Assembly (NCBI GenBank): GCA_034770075.1
Contig: JAVJAP010000106.1
Span: 1,611,001 to 1,675,000, forward strand
DNA from: Aralia elata
Lineage: Eukaryota > Streptophyta > Magnoliopsida > Apiales > Araliaceae
Direction: 5' to 3'
Length of the DNA: 64,000 bases
Part shown: positions 20,101-29,269 of the stretch, in pieces
Position numbering within the stretch: position 1 is the stretch's first letter
Layout of the letters: each line of letters opens with the position of its first letter
Program-made: the position numbers and the translations under genes
The notes under the pieces: model-generated
Databases searched by the model: none
What the model saw: only the letters and a program-made list of their open reading frames with translations
What the model was told of the DNA's origin: nothing

Positions 20101-21992
20101 CTATCTAACGGTTCAAATAGTTGCTTAAACTTGATAAAACGTGGGGGAACATTCAGCACATTTACCATCTCGTTAGGAAACAGAGGTTCACTCTCAAGTG
20201 ATTCTCCTAGCAATTCTTCAAAAGGGTCAACTTCATATGTTGCTGTGAACACCTCTTCCACCGCCTCGTCAATCAAGTCTATCCTGAAACATTCATCCTG
20301 CACATTAGGAAATTTCATTGCTTTAAAAACGTTAAAAGTTACCTCTTGGTCTTGGACACGCATGGTTAGTTCTCCTTTTTGCACATCAATCAAAGTTCTG
20401 CCTGTGGCTAAGAATGGGCGCCCAAGGATGATAGGTATCTCCCTGTCTTCTTCGAAATCAAGGACAATGAAATCCGCTGGAAAAATAAACTTGTCCACCT
20501 TGACAAGCACATCTTCTACTATGCCTCTTGGGTATGTGAGAGACCTATCCGCAAGTTGCAATGTAACATTTGTAGGTTTTGCCTCACTTAATCCCAGCTG
20601 TTGATAAATTGAGAGTGGCATTAGATTGATGCTTGCCCCCAAATCACATAGGGCCTTGCCAAAGAATTGGTTACCAATTGTGCAAGGAATCGTGAAACTC
20701 CCCGGATCTTTCAACTTGGGTGGTAACTTCCTTTGTAATACAGCACTACATTCTTCGGTTAGTGCCACCGTCTCAAACTCCTCAAGCCTTCTCTTTCTTG
20801 ACAAGATTTCTTTCATGAACTTCACATAACTAGGCATTTGTTCCAATGCCTCAGCGAATGGGATGTTTATGTGCAATTTCTTGAAAACCTCCAAGAACTT
20901 AGAGAATTGCTTATCCAACTTTAATTTCTGCTGACGTTGTGGAAACGGGCATGGTGGATACATAGGGCCTTGCTTGCTCCCCGCTGGTTTTGGCACTGGC
21001 TCCTTTTCCTTTTCTTCTTCTTTTCTCTTTTCTTCCTCTTTCTCCCCATTCACATCCTCAACCACCGCTTCAGCTGGAACCTCATTCACAACTTCTGGTA
21101 GCTCCTTCCCACTTCTCAACGTCACAGCTTTGCAATGCTCCTTACCATCTCTTTTCGGATTAACTTCAGTGTCACTAGGTAAGGCACCAGGGGGACGGAT
21201 ATTCATGGCGCTAGCTATCTGCCCAAGCTGAAGCTCTATATTCCGAATCGAAGCGCTATGCTGTGCAACCAATTGAGCCAATAACTCGTCCCCACTAGGC
21301 TTTTTCTCCTGTTGTGGCAAAGGTGGGGTTGAGGCTTGTTGGTGTGATTGGGGTTGATGGTGTGATTGAGTTTGATTTTGGAATCCTGGGGGGTATTGAT
21401 GCCTAGGAGCTGAATATTGGGTTTGGGTATTATTGTTGTTGCTCCATGAGAAATTTGGGTGATTTTTCCATCCAGGATTGTAGTGATTAGAGTGGGGGTT
21501 GTTTTGTTGTCTATTGTAATTACCAACGAACTGTACGGATTCTGCATTGATGGGGCATTGCTCGGTAGGATGATTTCCAACACACAACTCACAGGTTTCA
21601 GAAATGCTCTGCACAGAATGAGTTCCTAAATTTTTCACTTCCTTTGTGAGCGCGGCTAGCTGTGCGGTAATTGAGGTGAGATGATCCACCTCAAATTTTC
21701 CTGCTGCCTTTGGTGGCATTTTCCTCTCCGAAGGCCATTGATAAATATTTGCAGCCATGGTTTCCAATAGTTTGTAGGCTTCCGCAAAATTCTTCCCCAT
21801 TAAACTACCACCTGCAGCTGCGTCAACACTAGATCGAGTGGCGTTGGTCAGCCCATTATAAAAAATCTCAACTTGCAACCATTGAGGCAAACCATGGTGT
21901 GGACATCTCCGAATTAGATCCTTGAACCTTTCCCAAGCTTCATACAAGGACTCGGAATCATATTGAACAAACGACGTGATGTCATTCCTCAA
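17145..21992 (-). CDS. D gag (C-terminal part)-pol polyprotein
   Basis: 1,615 codons without a stop. The first ATG in this frame is inside gag; the true start is in the preceding frame (next entry). Approximate positions: gag AWERFKDLIRRCPHHGLP (20-40), knuckle CELCVGNHPTEQCPI (135-150), acidic linker (300-350), protease CDLGASINLMP (about 450), ILGRPFLATGRTL (about 525), RT CMDYRRLNKTT (about 795) and catalytic VFMDDF (about 892), RNase H CDASDFAIGAVLG (about 1042), YTDHSAIKYL (about 1110), integrase zinc finger HYGGERTAAKVL to CDRCQR (1250-1290), integrase core IDFMGPFP, IISDEGSHFCN, GQVEVSNREVK (Asp, Asp, Glu at about 1321, 1379 and 1414), end KHYWGGDIERQKTSISL. All catalytic motifs are present. 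It is the best-preserved pol in the window. Confidence 0.97.
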   Translation of the reverse strand: MRNDITSFVQYDSESLYEAWERFKDLIRRCPHHGLPQWLQVEIFYNGLTNATRSSVDAAAGGSLMGKNFAEAYKLLETMAANIYQWPSERKMPPKAAGKFEVDHLTSITAQLAALTKEVKNLGTHSVQSISETCELCVGNHPTEQCPINAESVQFVGNYNRQQNNPHSNHYNPGWKNHPNFSWSNNNNTQTQYSAPRHQYPPGFQNQTQSHHQPQSHQQASTPPLPQQEKKPSGDELLAQLVAQHSASIRNIELQLGQIASAMNIRPPGALPSDTEVNPKRDGKEHCKAVTLRSGKELPEVVNEVPAEAVVEDVNGEKEEEKRKEEEKEKEPVPKPAGSKQGPMYPPCPFPQRQQKLKLDKQFSKFLEVFKKLHINIPFAEALEQMPSYVKFMKEILSRKRRLEEFETVALTEECSAVLQRKLPPKLKDPGSFTIPCTIGNQFFGKALCDLGASINLMPLSIYQQLGLSEAKPTNVTLQLADRSLTYPRGIVEDVLVKVDKFIFPADFIVLDFEEDREIPIILGRPFLATGRTLIDVQKGELTMRVQDQEVTFNVFKAMKFPNVQDECFRIDLIDEAVEEVFTATYEVDPFEELLGESLESEPLFPNEMVNVLNVPPRFIKFKQLFEPLDRPSSSSTIAKSSWEEPPTLELKPLPIHLRYAYLGNASTFPVIVSASLDDVQENKLLRVLREYKTALGWSIADIKGISPAFCMHKIILEDEAKPVVEHQRRLNPVMNEVVKKEIIKLLDAGIIYPISDSPWVSPVQCVPKKGGMTVVSNENNELIPTRTVIGWRVCMDYRRLNKTTCKDHFPLPFIDQMLDRLAGHAFYCLLDGYSGYNQIAIAPEDQEKTTFTCPYGTFAFRRMSFGLCNAPATFQRCMMAIFSDMVEQGLEVFMDDFSVFGDSFDLCLENLVKVLKRCVETNLVLNWEKCHFMVQEGIILGHRVSSKGLEVDKAKIETIEKLPPPTNVKGIRSFLGHAGFYRRFIKDFSKIAKPLCSLLEKDTPFVFDHACLEAFELLRKKLVSAPIIVAPDWNLPFELMCDASDFAIGAVLGHRKDKVFHVIYYASKTLTGAQLNYTTTEKELLAIVYAFDKFRAYLIGTKVIVYTDHSAIKYLITKKDAKPRLIRWVLLLQEFDLEIRDKKGTENQVADHLSRMENADHEAGDDVMINEFFPDEQLFAITHEVPWYADYVNYVVSHVLPPELSYQQKRKFLHDVKHYFWDEPFLFKQCADQLIRKCVPQSEMESILQHCHASAFGGHYGGERTAAKVLQSGFYWPTLFKDAHVFVLKCDRCQRVGNISRRHEMPLTTILEVEIFDIWGIDFMGPFPSSFNNLYIIVAVDYVSKWVEAAATPTNDAKVVLKFLRKNVFTRFGTPRAIISDEGSHFCNKNFNALLAKYGVTHKIATAYHPQTSGQVEVSNREVKRILEKVVNPNRKDWSLKLDDALWAYRTAYKTPIGMSPYQLVYGKACHLPVELEHSAYWAIRKLNFDLNAAGEKRLLQLNEMDEFRLQSYENAKLYKERVKRWHDKKIIDRKFEVGQPVLLYNSRLKLFPGKLKSRWSGPFYINHVFPHGAIELRDEKTSQLFKVNGQRIKHYWGGDIERQKTSISLTDPI

Positions 21993-22497
21993 TCTTGCCA
22001 GTTTTCGCCGGTGGGAAGAACTTTGCCAAAAATTTCTGGGCTAAGTCATCCCATTTCGTAATCGAGCCCGAAGGAAGCGAATGCAGCCAACTCTTTGCCT
22101 TATCACGGAGTGTGAAAGGAAATAGTCGGAGTCTAATTGCATCATCAGTCACTTGAGTGTACTTGAATGTGTCACAAATTTCCAGAAAACTCACCAAATG
22201 AGCATTTGGGTCGTCATTGGGCAACCCACCAAACTGCAAACAGTTTTGAACCATTTGGATGGTTCCAGGCTTAATTTCAAAGTGATTGGCCTCAATGGCT
22301 GGCCTAGAAATGCTTGAGTGCAAATCTGTGACAAGAGGCATGGCGTACTCCCTCAAGGTTTTAGGTTCCTCCTCAGCCATGGTATTTTGATTGGGTATAC
22401 CCCGAACTCGTTCTCTACGTAGTCGTCGAATATTTCTCTCGATCTCGGGATCGTAAGGAATTAACTCAAGATCACGTGAGCGTGGCATACAAATCAA
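21982..22497 (-). CDS. D gag N-terminal part, separated from pol by a one-base frameshift
   Basis: 171 codons. It begins MPRSRDLELIPYDPEIERN (candidate start at 22488) or MAEEEPKTLREYA (about 22381), and contains the gag-domain start: FEIKPGTIQMVQNCLQFGG, PNAHLVSFLEICDTFKY, RLFPFTLRDKAKSWLHSLP, WDDLAQKFLAKFFPPAKTGK. It then runs out of frame by one base relative to the downstream frame (ending at 21982) and overlaps it by 11 bases. E2 reads the same region in one frame (AKTAKLRNEI). A mutation or a sequencing error is more likely than programmed frameshifting, because E lacks it. Confidence 0.85.
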   Translation of the reverse strand: MICMPRSRDLELIPYDPEIERNIRRLRRERVRGIPNQNTMAEEEPKTLREYAMPLVTDLHSSISRPAIEANHFEIKPGTIQMVQNCLQFGGLPNDDPNAHLVSFLEICDTFKYTQVTDDAIRLRLFPFTLRDKAKSWLHSLPSGSITKWDDLAQKFLAKFFPPAKTGKIEE

Positions 22498-22591
22498 GAA
22501 TACCTACAAAACAAAATGAAAATTTATATACAAGTCTAAAAAGAGACCAAGTTGATTGGAATTGATATTGGTATAATTATTAGAAAACAAT

Positions 22592-22609
22592 TCCCCGGCA
22601 ACGGCGCCA
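22592..22609 (-). promoter_or_regulatory. D primer-binding site
   Basis: Plus strand TCCCCGGCAACGGCGCCA, sense TGGCGCCGTTGCCGGGGA, six bases from the end of the right LTR. It is the primer site usual for Athila-type elements (generally assigned to tRNA-Asp). Element C has the identical site at 47624-47641. Confidence 0.9.
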
Positions 22610-22615
22610 AAAACT

Positions 22616-24496
22616 TGTTGGTCGATTTAGCTATCGATAAACACACACGTGCAAGTATACACGGTCAACAAGTAATATATGATAAGATATGAGTCGAACC
22701 CACAGGGAATTGTGACAAATAATAACCAAGTACCAATCGTCTATCAAATTGATCTAATTTAAACAACGAAGATTTGATAATTTGTTGATTGGTTTGAGTT
22801 CACAAGTCAAATAATGAGTAAAGTGCGGTAAAATATCAAGATAAAAGGGTCTAAGATTACAATTTCCCCTAACACGTCATTTGAATCTCCTAACTCTCTC
22901 TTTTCATTTAGTTATAGCATACGAATTGACAACCGAGAAGTCAAAAACTACATAAGAGCCTCTGTCGATGGTCAATCACGAATCTTCCTAAGCGGTGTAT
23001 AGGTATATGTCTATCCTATACACTATCAAGAGACTAATTTCAGGAATGATTACTAGACACGTGTCACCAAATCTAAATAATCCTCCCTTCAATTACCAAC
23101 TTTCACGTCGGAAGTCATTAAGACTAGATTCTCAATAGGTTGCATGCGGTAATTAGGTATATATCTATCCCAACTACTATCAAGATACCTATTATTGCAG
23201 ATAATTAATAAGACACACGTCACTTAATCCAATTAATAACCCACAACAATCTATACTTTCGCATGTTATCATAACTAGGTCTTAACCTATAATCCGTTCG
23301 TCAAGTTCATATAGGTTCCCACGGTAATTACGGGCCAAGCAATTAATCTAGAAGCAAAGGTTATGACAATCAATTCACACATGCATAACTAAAATCAATA
23401 GAGAGAGAATTCAATTCAAATTAAGTGTTGGGTTCCATTGCAATCTTAGAATAGAAGGTTAGTTCATGATAGCTACAATAAACATCATTTTCAATTGATA
23501 CATTGTCAAATTCGAATTACAAAGAAGATAGAAATCTAGAAATGAAACCACTTTTGGAGCTATTGAGTTGGTGTTCCTTTGGTTGCTGATGGTTTCCAAC
23601 TCTCCACCTTGGCCTTGCAATTCTTCTTGACTGAGTTCCTTGGCTTTTGGCTTGATTTAGCTTGATTTGCAGCCTTGAGCTCTGTTGGTTGATGTATTTT
23701 GTAGCCTCCCTCTCTCTAGATATCTGATATGAAGCTTAGAAGAGATTATATATAGTCTCTCTCCAGAAACCCTAGCCAAAAATCGGACAAAATGGAGCTC
23801 AGATCGCACTAAATCAATGTCAGAACGCACTCAGTCCAGACTTGGCGAGGCCTCGCTGGTTTGTGGCAAGGCCACGCTGGTCTGGTGCAACTCCCTGTAT
23901 GCCTTGGCAAGGCCTCGCTGGTTTTGTGGCGAGGCCCCGCTGCTCTGGTGCAACTCCCTGGATGCCTTGGCAAGGCCTCGCTGGTTTGTGGCGAGGCCCC
24001 GCTGGTCTGGTGCAACTCCCTGGATGCCTTGGCGAGGCCTCGCTGGTTTGTGGCGAGGCCCCGCTGCTCTGCCTGGAACACTCAGCATTGACGTCAGTTG
24101 GGAGAAATGCCATAACTTCCTCATCCGAACTCGGATTGAGGCGATTCAACATGCTACGGAAAGCTAAGAGATAGCTCTACAACTTTCATTCATTAGTTCT
24201 GAGAGATAATGGGTGAATCATGGGCAAAATTAGGCGAGAAGCAACTGTTATGTCAATGTTGCGCTAGAAATGGCAAACTAAGCACTTCCAAACATTGAAC
24301 CAATTAGCTTTTATTCAAATTCCTACAAAACAAAGCAAAAACACGTAAAAGAAATACAAAATACACAAACACAATATAAAACTAAATTATCTAGAAAGAA
24401 GAACTAAAAATAGATAAAAACGCATCGAATACCCAAAGACTTGCAAATTATAAAGGTCAAAAGTACCCAAATTGTGTGTATAAAACACACTCATCA
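22616..24496 (-). repeat. D 5' LTR
   Basis: 1,881 bp, TGTTGGTCGATT to ACACACTCATCA. Same organisation as the 13141-15017 copy: GC tandem array at 23843-24071, TATA box at 23745-23755. The four extra bases relative to the other LTR all lie in short A or T runs (for example TTGGTTTGAG, GTCAAAAACTA, CCAAAAATCGG, GGTTTTGTGG). Confidence 0.95.
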
Positions 24497-24501
24497 GCAA
24501 C

Positions 24502-25564
24502 CCAATCTTTAATTTCTTTAAGTTGAAATTTTTTGTGATTTTTAGGAGTAATTAGTATTTTTAGTTTTGCTTTTATATAGTAGTAAGCAGTTCCTTTTTA
24601 TTTCTTCTCTTTTTAGGTTACACATTAGGGCTGCACACTAAGGATTCAAACAACAAGGCTTAACCAATTCAGTTATATGTTGCAAGGCAAGCGCGGCCGC
24701 GCCTATTTGTGAAGGAAAGCAGCGCGACCGCACCCCAGTTGTGAAGGAAATTAGCGCGACCGCGCCCATCTTCAGAAATCAAACCTATCCAGCTGCCATA
24801 CCGGTGTGGCTGCGCCCAATCCAAGCCAAATCCCAGCATGGCCGCGTCGCGATCGATTTTCAGGCTTTAAAACCCAGTTCAAACCCGACCCGTTGGCTTC
24901 TTATTTATGTCTTTTCCCGCTTGGATTCTCATTCTCACTTTCCTCTCCATATTAGAAACAGTTACTTCTCTTATTCTTTTCCTTTTCCAAATCCAAATCA
25001 AATCTTTTCTAATTCAATCCTACACTAAATCAAACTCTTCCATTCTTTAATTCTCCCTCACAATACCATTCTACACAAACTCTTCCACTCACAAACCCTA
25101 GTTCTTGTTGTCGCACTTTTCTACCTTCATCTTTTATCCTCTCAAATCTTTCACTTCCTACATCATATTCATCCAATACGAACCCTAAATCTAAACCATG
25201 AAAGCATTTTCCAGTGGGCTTTTATTGCATTGCTGTGGGATACCGTGAGATCGCGTTGTGTCAGAATGGAGTAAGTACACTATGGCTTGGATTTTTCTTC
25301 TTCTCAAGGTAATACTTACAATTGAAGAATTCTAAACTTGGGTATACACTGTATTGGGGATTTTTGATTATACGACTCAAGTTTATTGTGCTGCCTATAT
25401 TAGATCGTATTGTGCATGTGAGTTTATTGGGTTGAGATAGATTGTTTATATAGAACCAAGGCCACATACTTACTGCTTGTGCACTTTGAAAATTTCTATG
25501 TGATTTCTATCAAGTTTGGGGGTCTTTGAATTGGTTGTGCATTGAATATTTGGATTGAGTATCT
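24502..25564 (+). other. E spacer between pol and the env-position ORF
   Basis: Non-coding. It begins with the continuation of the conserved GGGAGGCAACCCAA box. A pyrimidine-rich run ending in TTTTTAG|G at 24615-24616 looks like a splice acceptor. A cluster of about five GC palindromes (GCGCGGCCGCGC type) lies at 24685-24855. The remaining part is C/T-rich leader-like DNA. A GGAGTAAGTAC donor-like site is at about 25267. No ORF of note. Confidence 0.6.
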
Positions 25565-26734
25565 ATGGCTTCGAAACGACAGCGTAGTGAATCTTCCAGT
25601 TCTCAAGCCCGTTTTGAGCCAGTTAAATTCGATGGTAGTAGGTTTGTATCTGCCGAGGCTGAGGAATTTTACCAGCGGGTTTTGCTTGGGAAGACATTTG
25701 TCTTGGAACGTGGGCTAAAGCCCGATCCTGATTTGGATGGCCAAATGATGAGCATAATCCGGGCTACGAGCTGGCTGTTGTTCGTAGAACCACCTTTGGC
25801 AGCCCCAATATCCATAGTCCAGGAATTCTATGCAAACGCGAAAATCACTAAGGATGGCACTGCTTTTGTGAGGGGTTGCCAAGTGTCATATCCGAGAGAG
25901 AGTATCAATGCCCTGTACCACTTGCCTACTGTTCAACCCAACGATCCGGACTGGTTATACTCTACAAGGTGGGACACAAAATTGGATAATATCATGAACA
26001 CCTTGTGTAAGCCTGGTACAGTATGGACGACTAAGCAAGGAATGGAACAGAAATTACATTTTTCTCACACGGCCATGAGTCGCTATGGAAAGGCCTGGTA
26101 CAGTTTCATTTATGTCAATCTCATGCCAACCAGGCATCAAAATGATGTGACCAAGGACCGCGCTATTCTACTATTTGGGATTGTTAAAGGAAAGAAGATA
26201 GATGTGGGGTATGTCATTAATCAGTCCATACGCCAGTACCTGCAGGGTGGTACTTTAGGAGGGATTCTATATGCATCTGTGATATCTCGTTTATGCATAG
26301 TTGCTGGGGTGGAATGGGATGATGGTGAGCCCGTGCAGCTTCCGATGACCACCATTGATCATGCTACAATTGAAAAGTATAAGGTGTGGACTGGTGCTCC
26401 TTCTCATTCTCGTGGAGCAGGATTTCTGTTGGCGGATCAAAGTGAGAGTGAAGAGGCATCTGATCAGCCGATAGCCGAGCTTGAGCAGCCGTTCAATGTG
26501 TCTCAGGCTAGGTTAGATCGAATTGAGAGGCGTATGCAACGGTGGATGGATGCTATTCACACCAGTATGACAGAGCTTCGATCTTTCTCCACACAATTCT
26601 CGGACAGTTTCTCGCAACCTTTTTCATAATTAGGCGTTCAGGTTCAATTCCCAACATTTAGTGTTGCTCCAGCTTATCCTCCCCCGGACACACCTTCAGA
26701 TGGGGAGGCTGTAGATGATGTCACCTCGGATTAG
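25565..26734 (+). pseudogene. E env-position ORF: putative plant transposon protein domain
   Basis: The ATG at 25565 (MASKRQRSESSSSQARFEP) opens 354 codons. The middle (about residues 55-260: RATSWLLFVEPPLAAPISIVQ, YANAKITKDGTAFVRGCQV, ESINALYHLP, FGIVKGKKIDVGYVI) matches, from memory, the putative plant transposon protein domain found downstream of pol in Athila-like elements. A Ser-rich basic start could be a nuclear signal. A C-terminal helix (LDRIERRMQRWMDAI) may be a coiled coil. I see no signal peptide or membrane segment, so it is not a typical envelope protein. A TAA at 26627-26629 is followed in frame by 34 more codons rich in Pro and Asp, ending at TAG 26732-26734, so the TAA is probably a premature stop. 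Function unknown. Confidence 0.75.
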
Positions 26735-27865
26735 GGGAGTCTCTTTCCTTTTCTTTTTACTGTTCATTCAATGAGGACATTGTTTGTTTTAAGTTTGGGG
26801 GTTTTGTAGATTTTTATCTGTTTTTGTTTAGCATGTAATTAGTCTAGTGCATTATAGATATTGGCATATTGGTATATATTTGTTAGTGCATTCTCGTAAT
26901 TTGTTGCATTTATTACATTTTCATATTTAGTTGCATGAATTCAATTGATGTGCTAGTTTGAGTCTTGGCTTGGCCAATGATGAGATTAGTTTTAATGGTT
27001 AACTTGGGCAATGTGATGGTCATTATGGATGATATAATTTAGATCATGAGAGTAGTCATGCTTGTCTAAACTTGAGTTACTGGATAGCACGATAGATTTG
27101 ATTAGTTTGACTAATGGAGTTCAAAGTGTTGCATAATTAACTTTTAACTGAGACTTTTGAAAATTTTTGGGGTAAATTAACAATGAAGGTTGAGATGAGG
27201 TAAAAGCTGAGTTTAAGGGTTTCTAAACGGTATTAGGATTTAAAAAAAATACAAAAACACAATAAATGCGTTGATTAGTTGGGTTTTGTGGCCTTGGTTA
27301 CTCAGGTAATTAGATCCTTAGGGGTGTCTTAACACCTAGTGCCCTAAAGCCGACTGGTTTGGAAGTCATTGATTGAACGCTCGTTACATGGGTGACTTTG
27401 AAACACCTAAGAGAACCTAGCATTGCACGGTCAAGCATACATACGAGATGGAGCATAAAACGCACTCGTAGAAGAATAAAGATAGAAATAAGTCTTGTAA
27501 GAACCCTCATGCTTAGTAATTGCTTAATTTTGGTTGGATTTGTCATATTTGCTTGGATTGAAGTGAAATTAGATCATTCTTGTTGTAGAGTTGATTATGT
27601 AGCTAAATGTTGAACTTTGGTTAGTTAAATTGATTAATGAGCACACACGCACAACTTGGGTTTTGACAGGTGTATATTATTTGATTGATTGGGATTATTC
27701 GTTCATATTGACTGGATTTACTGCTCTAGGTGTGTGGTTGATATCTCTGAGGCTAAAAGTTAAGATTCATACTGGCTATTGATTGAATTCTTAGGCATGG
27801 TAGTTGTTAGTTGCATTATGTTGCATTGTGTTGCATTGTGTTGCTTGGGGACAAACAATAGTTCA
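26735..27865 (+). other. E 3' non-coding region with internal polypurine module
   Basis: Holds the internal module CAATG-AGGA-CATTG (26769-26782) followed by eight bases and AAGTTTGGGGG (26791-26801). A block at about 27300-27470 matches the sense strand of D 15409-15600 (TAGATCCTTAGGGGTGT, CTAGTGCCCTAAAGCC, CGTTACATGGGT). The hairpin motif GAGCATAAAACGCACTC is at about 27451-27467. At 27841-27858 is a hairpin with a GGGA loop before the 3' purine tract. No credible ORF. Confidence 0.75.
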
Positions 27866-27879
27866 AGTTTGGGGGTATT
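27865..27879 (+). promoter_or_regulatory. E 3' polypurine tract
   Basis: AAGTTTGGGGGTATT ends directly at the LTR start TGATAAGTAGG. Hairpin TTG-C-TTG-GGGA-CAA-A-CAA lies six bases upstream (27841-27858). Confidence 0.85.
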
Positions 27880-29269
27880 TGATAAGTAGGTTTTATACCT
27901 ACGAATCGGCTACCAATGAATGCGGATTAGTGTTTATTTCCTTTGTTTATAGTTACTTTTCATGCATTTTCTGTGTTTTTGTAGGTTGCATATGTTGGGG
28001 ATTGGCTCGGCGAGAGTTGAGTGGATTCAGCTGTTGCAGTTGCAGAGTTGCAGAAATTTGGAGCAGCGCGGCCGCGCCCAAATTAACTTAGGAAGTAGCG
28101 CGGCCACGCCGGTCTTCAGAGCTGAAAAGGAATTGGTTAGTAGTGCAGCACGGTTGCGCGCCATTCAAGCTTATTTCCAGCACGGCCGCGCCGGTTCGGG
28201 AGTTGACCAGAGTTGACTTTTTCATTAATTAAAGCAACTTGATGTGTACTTGGATTTCAGACTTCTTAATTAGTTAGGATTCTTATTTGATATTATAAAT
28301 AGTTGTTTTAAGTCAATTTCAAGGTTGTTGAACTTATTATTAGAAAACCCTAGTTAGGAGCAAATTGTGAAGACTTGAAGCACGTTACTAACAGGAGGAA
28401 AGCAAGGAGGAGCTAGAGAGAGATTCAAGGATTACTTCTCAATTTTTGTTCTTCTCTCTTTCTTTTACTTTGACTTTTGAATGCTATTAAATTTGTGGAT
28501 GATGGATTCTAGTTTAATTATGAACTAAATTTCTTTTTAAGGCTATAATGGATCTTATTGTGTAGTTTTGCTTCCTGTATAATTATGATTAGCTATTGTT
28601 GGATTGTCTATTACGGTTTGTGCTTAATTGCTTAATTATCTGACCAGTAATTACTGGGATAATCTATATGAATTCGAGAGATGAAGTATAGGTTTAGATC
28701 TGACCATAATAGCATGTGATTGTGCATTCTGCTTGTCGTTGGAATTCATAATTTGTGTTTAGGATAAAGATATACCTATTCACCACATGTAATCTGATAG
28801 GGAACCTGAATTTTAAATCCTTTTTAATTGTAATTCACATAGAGATATAGTGAGTTAGTTAATTAGGGTAATTATCTTCAATCTATCATTTGTGGATTTG
28901 AGTTGCGTTGTTTATGAAATATTGACAGATGATCATAAATACTGATGAGTTCTTGATTAGCAATCCAAAATAATTAGCATAATCCAAAGGGAAGTGTGTC
29001 GAGTAAAGTGAAGCAATAAGTGAAGTTGTAGTCTTAAATCTTTAAAATCTGTTTTCAACTTGTGGTAGTAATTTAATTTAAAAGTAATTAGTTTAAATTC
29101 AGAAATTCAGAAATCTTTGATCATTTGTTTAATAAAATTGAATTGATATAGGATTGAAATTTGTCATTATAAACTCAGTTTTTCTCTGTGGGACGATACT
29201 CTACTTTCACTTTATTACTTGTGGACTGTGTATACTTGCGTATTTTGATAGTATAGATTTAGGCAAACA
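27880..29269 (+). repeat. E 3' LTR
   Basis: 1,390 bp from TGATAAGTAGG to GGCAAACA. It holds a cluster of four GC palindromes (28063-28200), a TATA box TATTATAAATAG (28291-28302) about 90 bases later, and an end (CTCTGTGGGACGATACT, TTACTTGTGGACTGTGTA) matching the conserved end of Athila LTRs C and D. The 5' partner is not in the window. DNA after 29269 continues element A (CTAAACGCTTCAAAGAAGG, also at 53438), which fixes the LTR end. Confidence 0.9.
28291..28302 (+). promoter_or_regulatory. Probable TATA box in the E LTR
   Basis: TATTATAAATAG, about 410 bases into the LTR and 90 bases downstream of the GC palindrome cluster. Confidence 0.5.

Larger units (their letters stand above)
13141..24496 (-). 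mobile_element. Element D: complete Athila-type gypsy retrotransposon
   Basis: An 11.36-kb element with LTRs at 13141-15017 and 22616-24496, a TGGCGCC-type primer-binding site beside the right LTR, gag, pol, a 2.1-kb non-coding 3' part and a polypurine tract beside the left LTR. It is flanked by perfect 5-bp duplications GCAAC (13136-13140 and 24497-24501). By eye the LTRs differ only by four single-base homopolymer length changes, so the insertion is very recent or the differences are sequencing errors. It lies inside element E in the opposite direction. Confidence 0.97.

Noticed and set aside
21982..21992. Programmed -1/+1 frameshift between D gag and pol
   Set aside because: The break lies inside the gag domain, and E2 reads the same place in one frame without a slippery run. 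Mutation or error is simpler.
25565..26734. True envelope glycoprotein in E
   Set aside because: No signal peptide, transmembrane segment or cysteine pattern; it resembles a plant transposon-associated domain.
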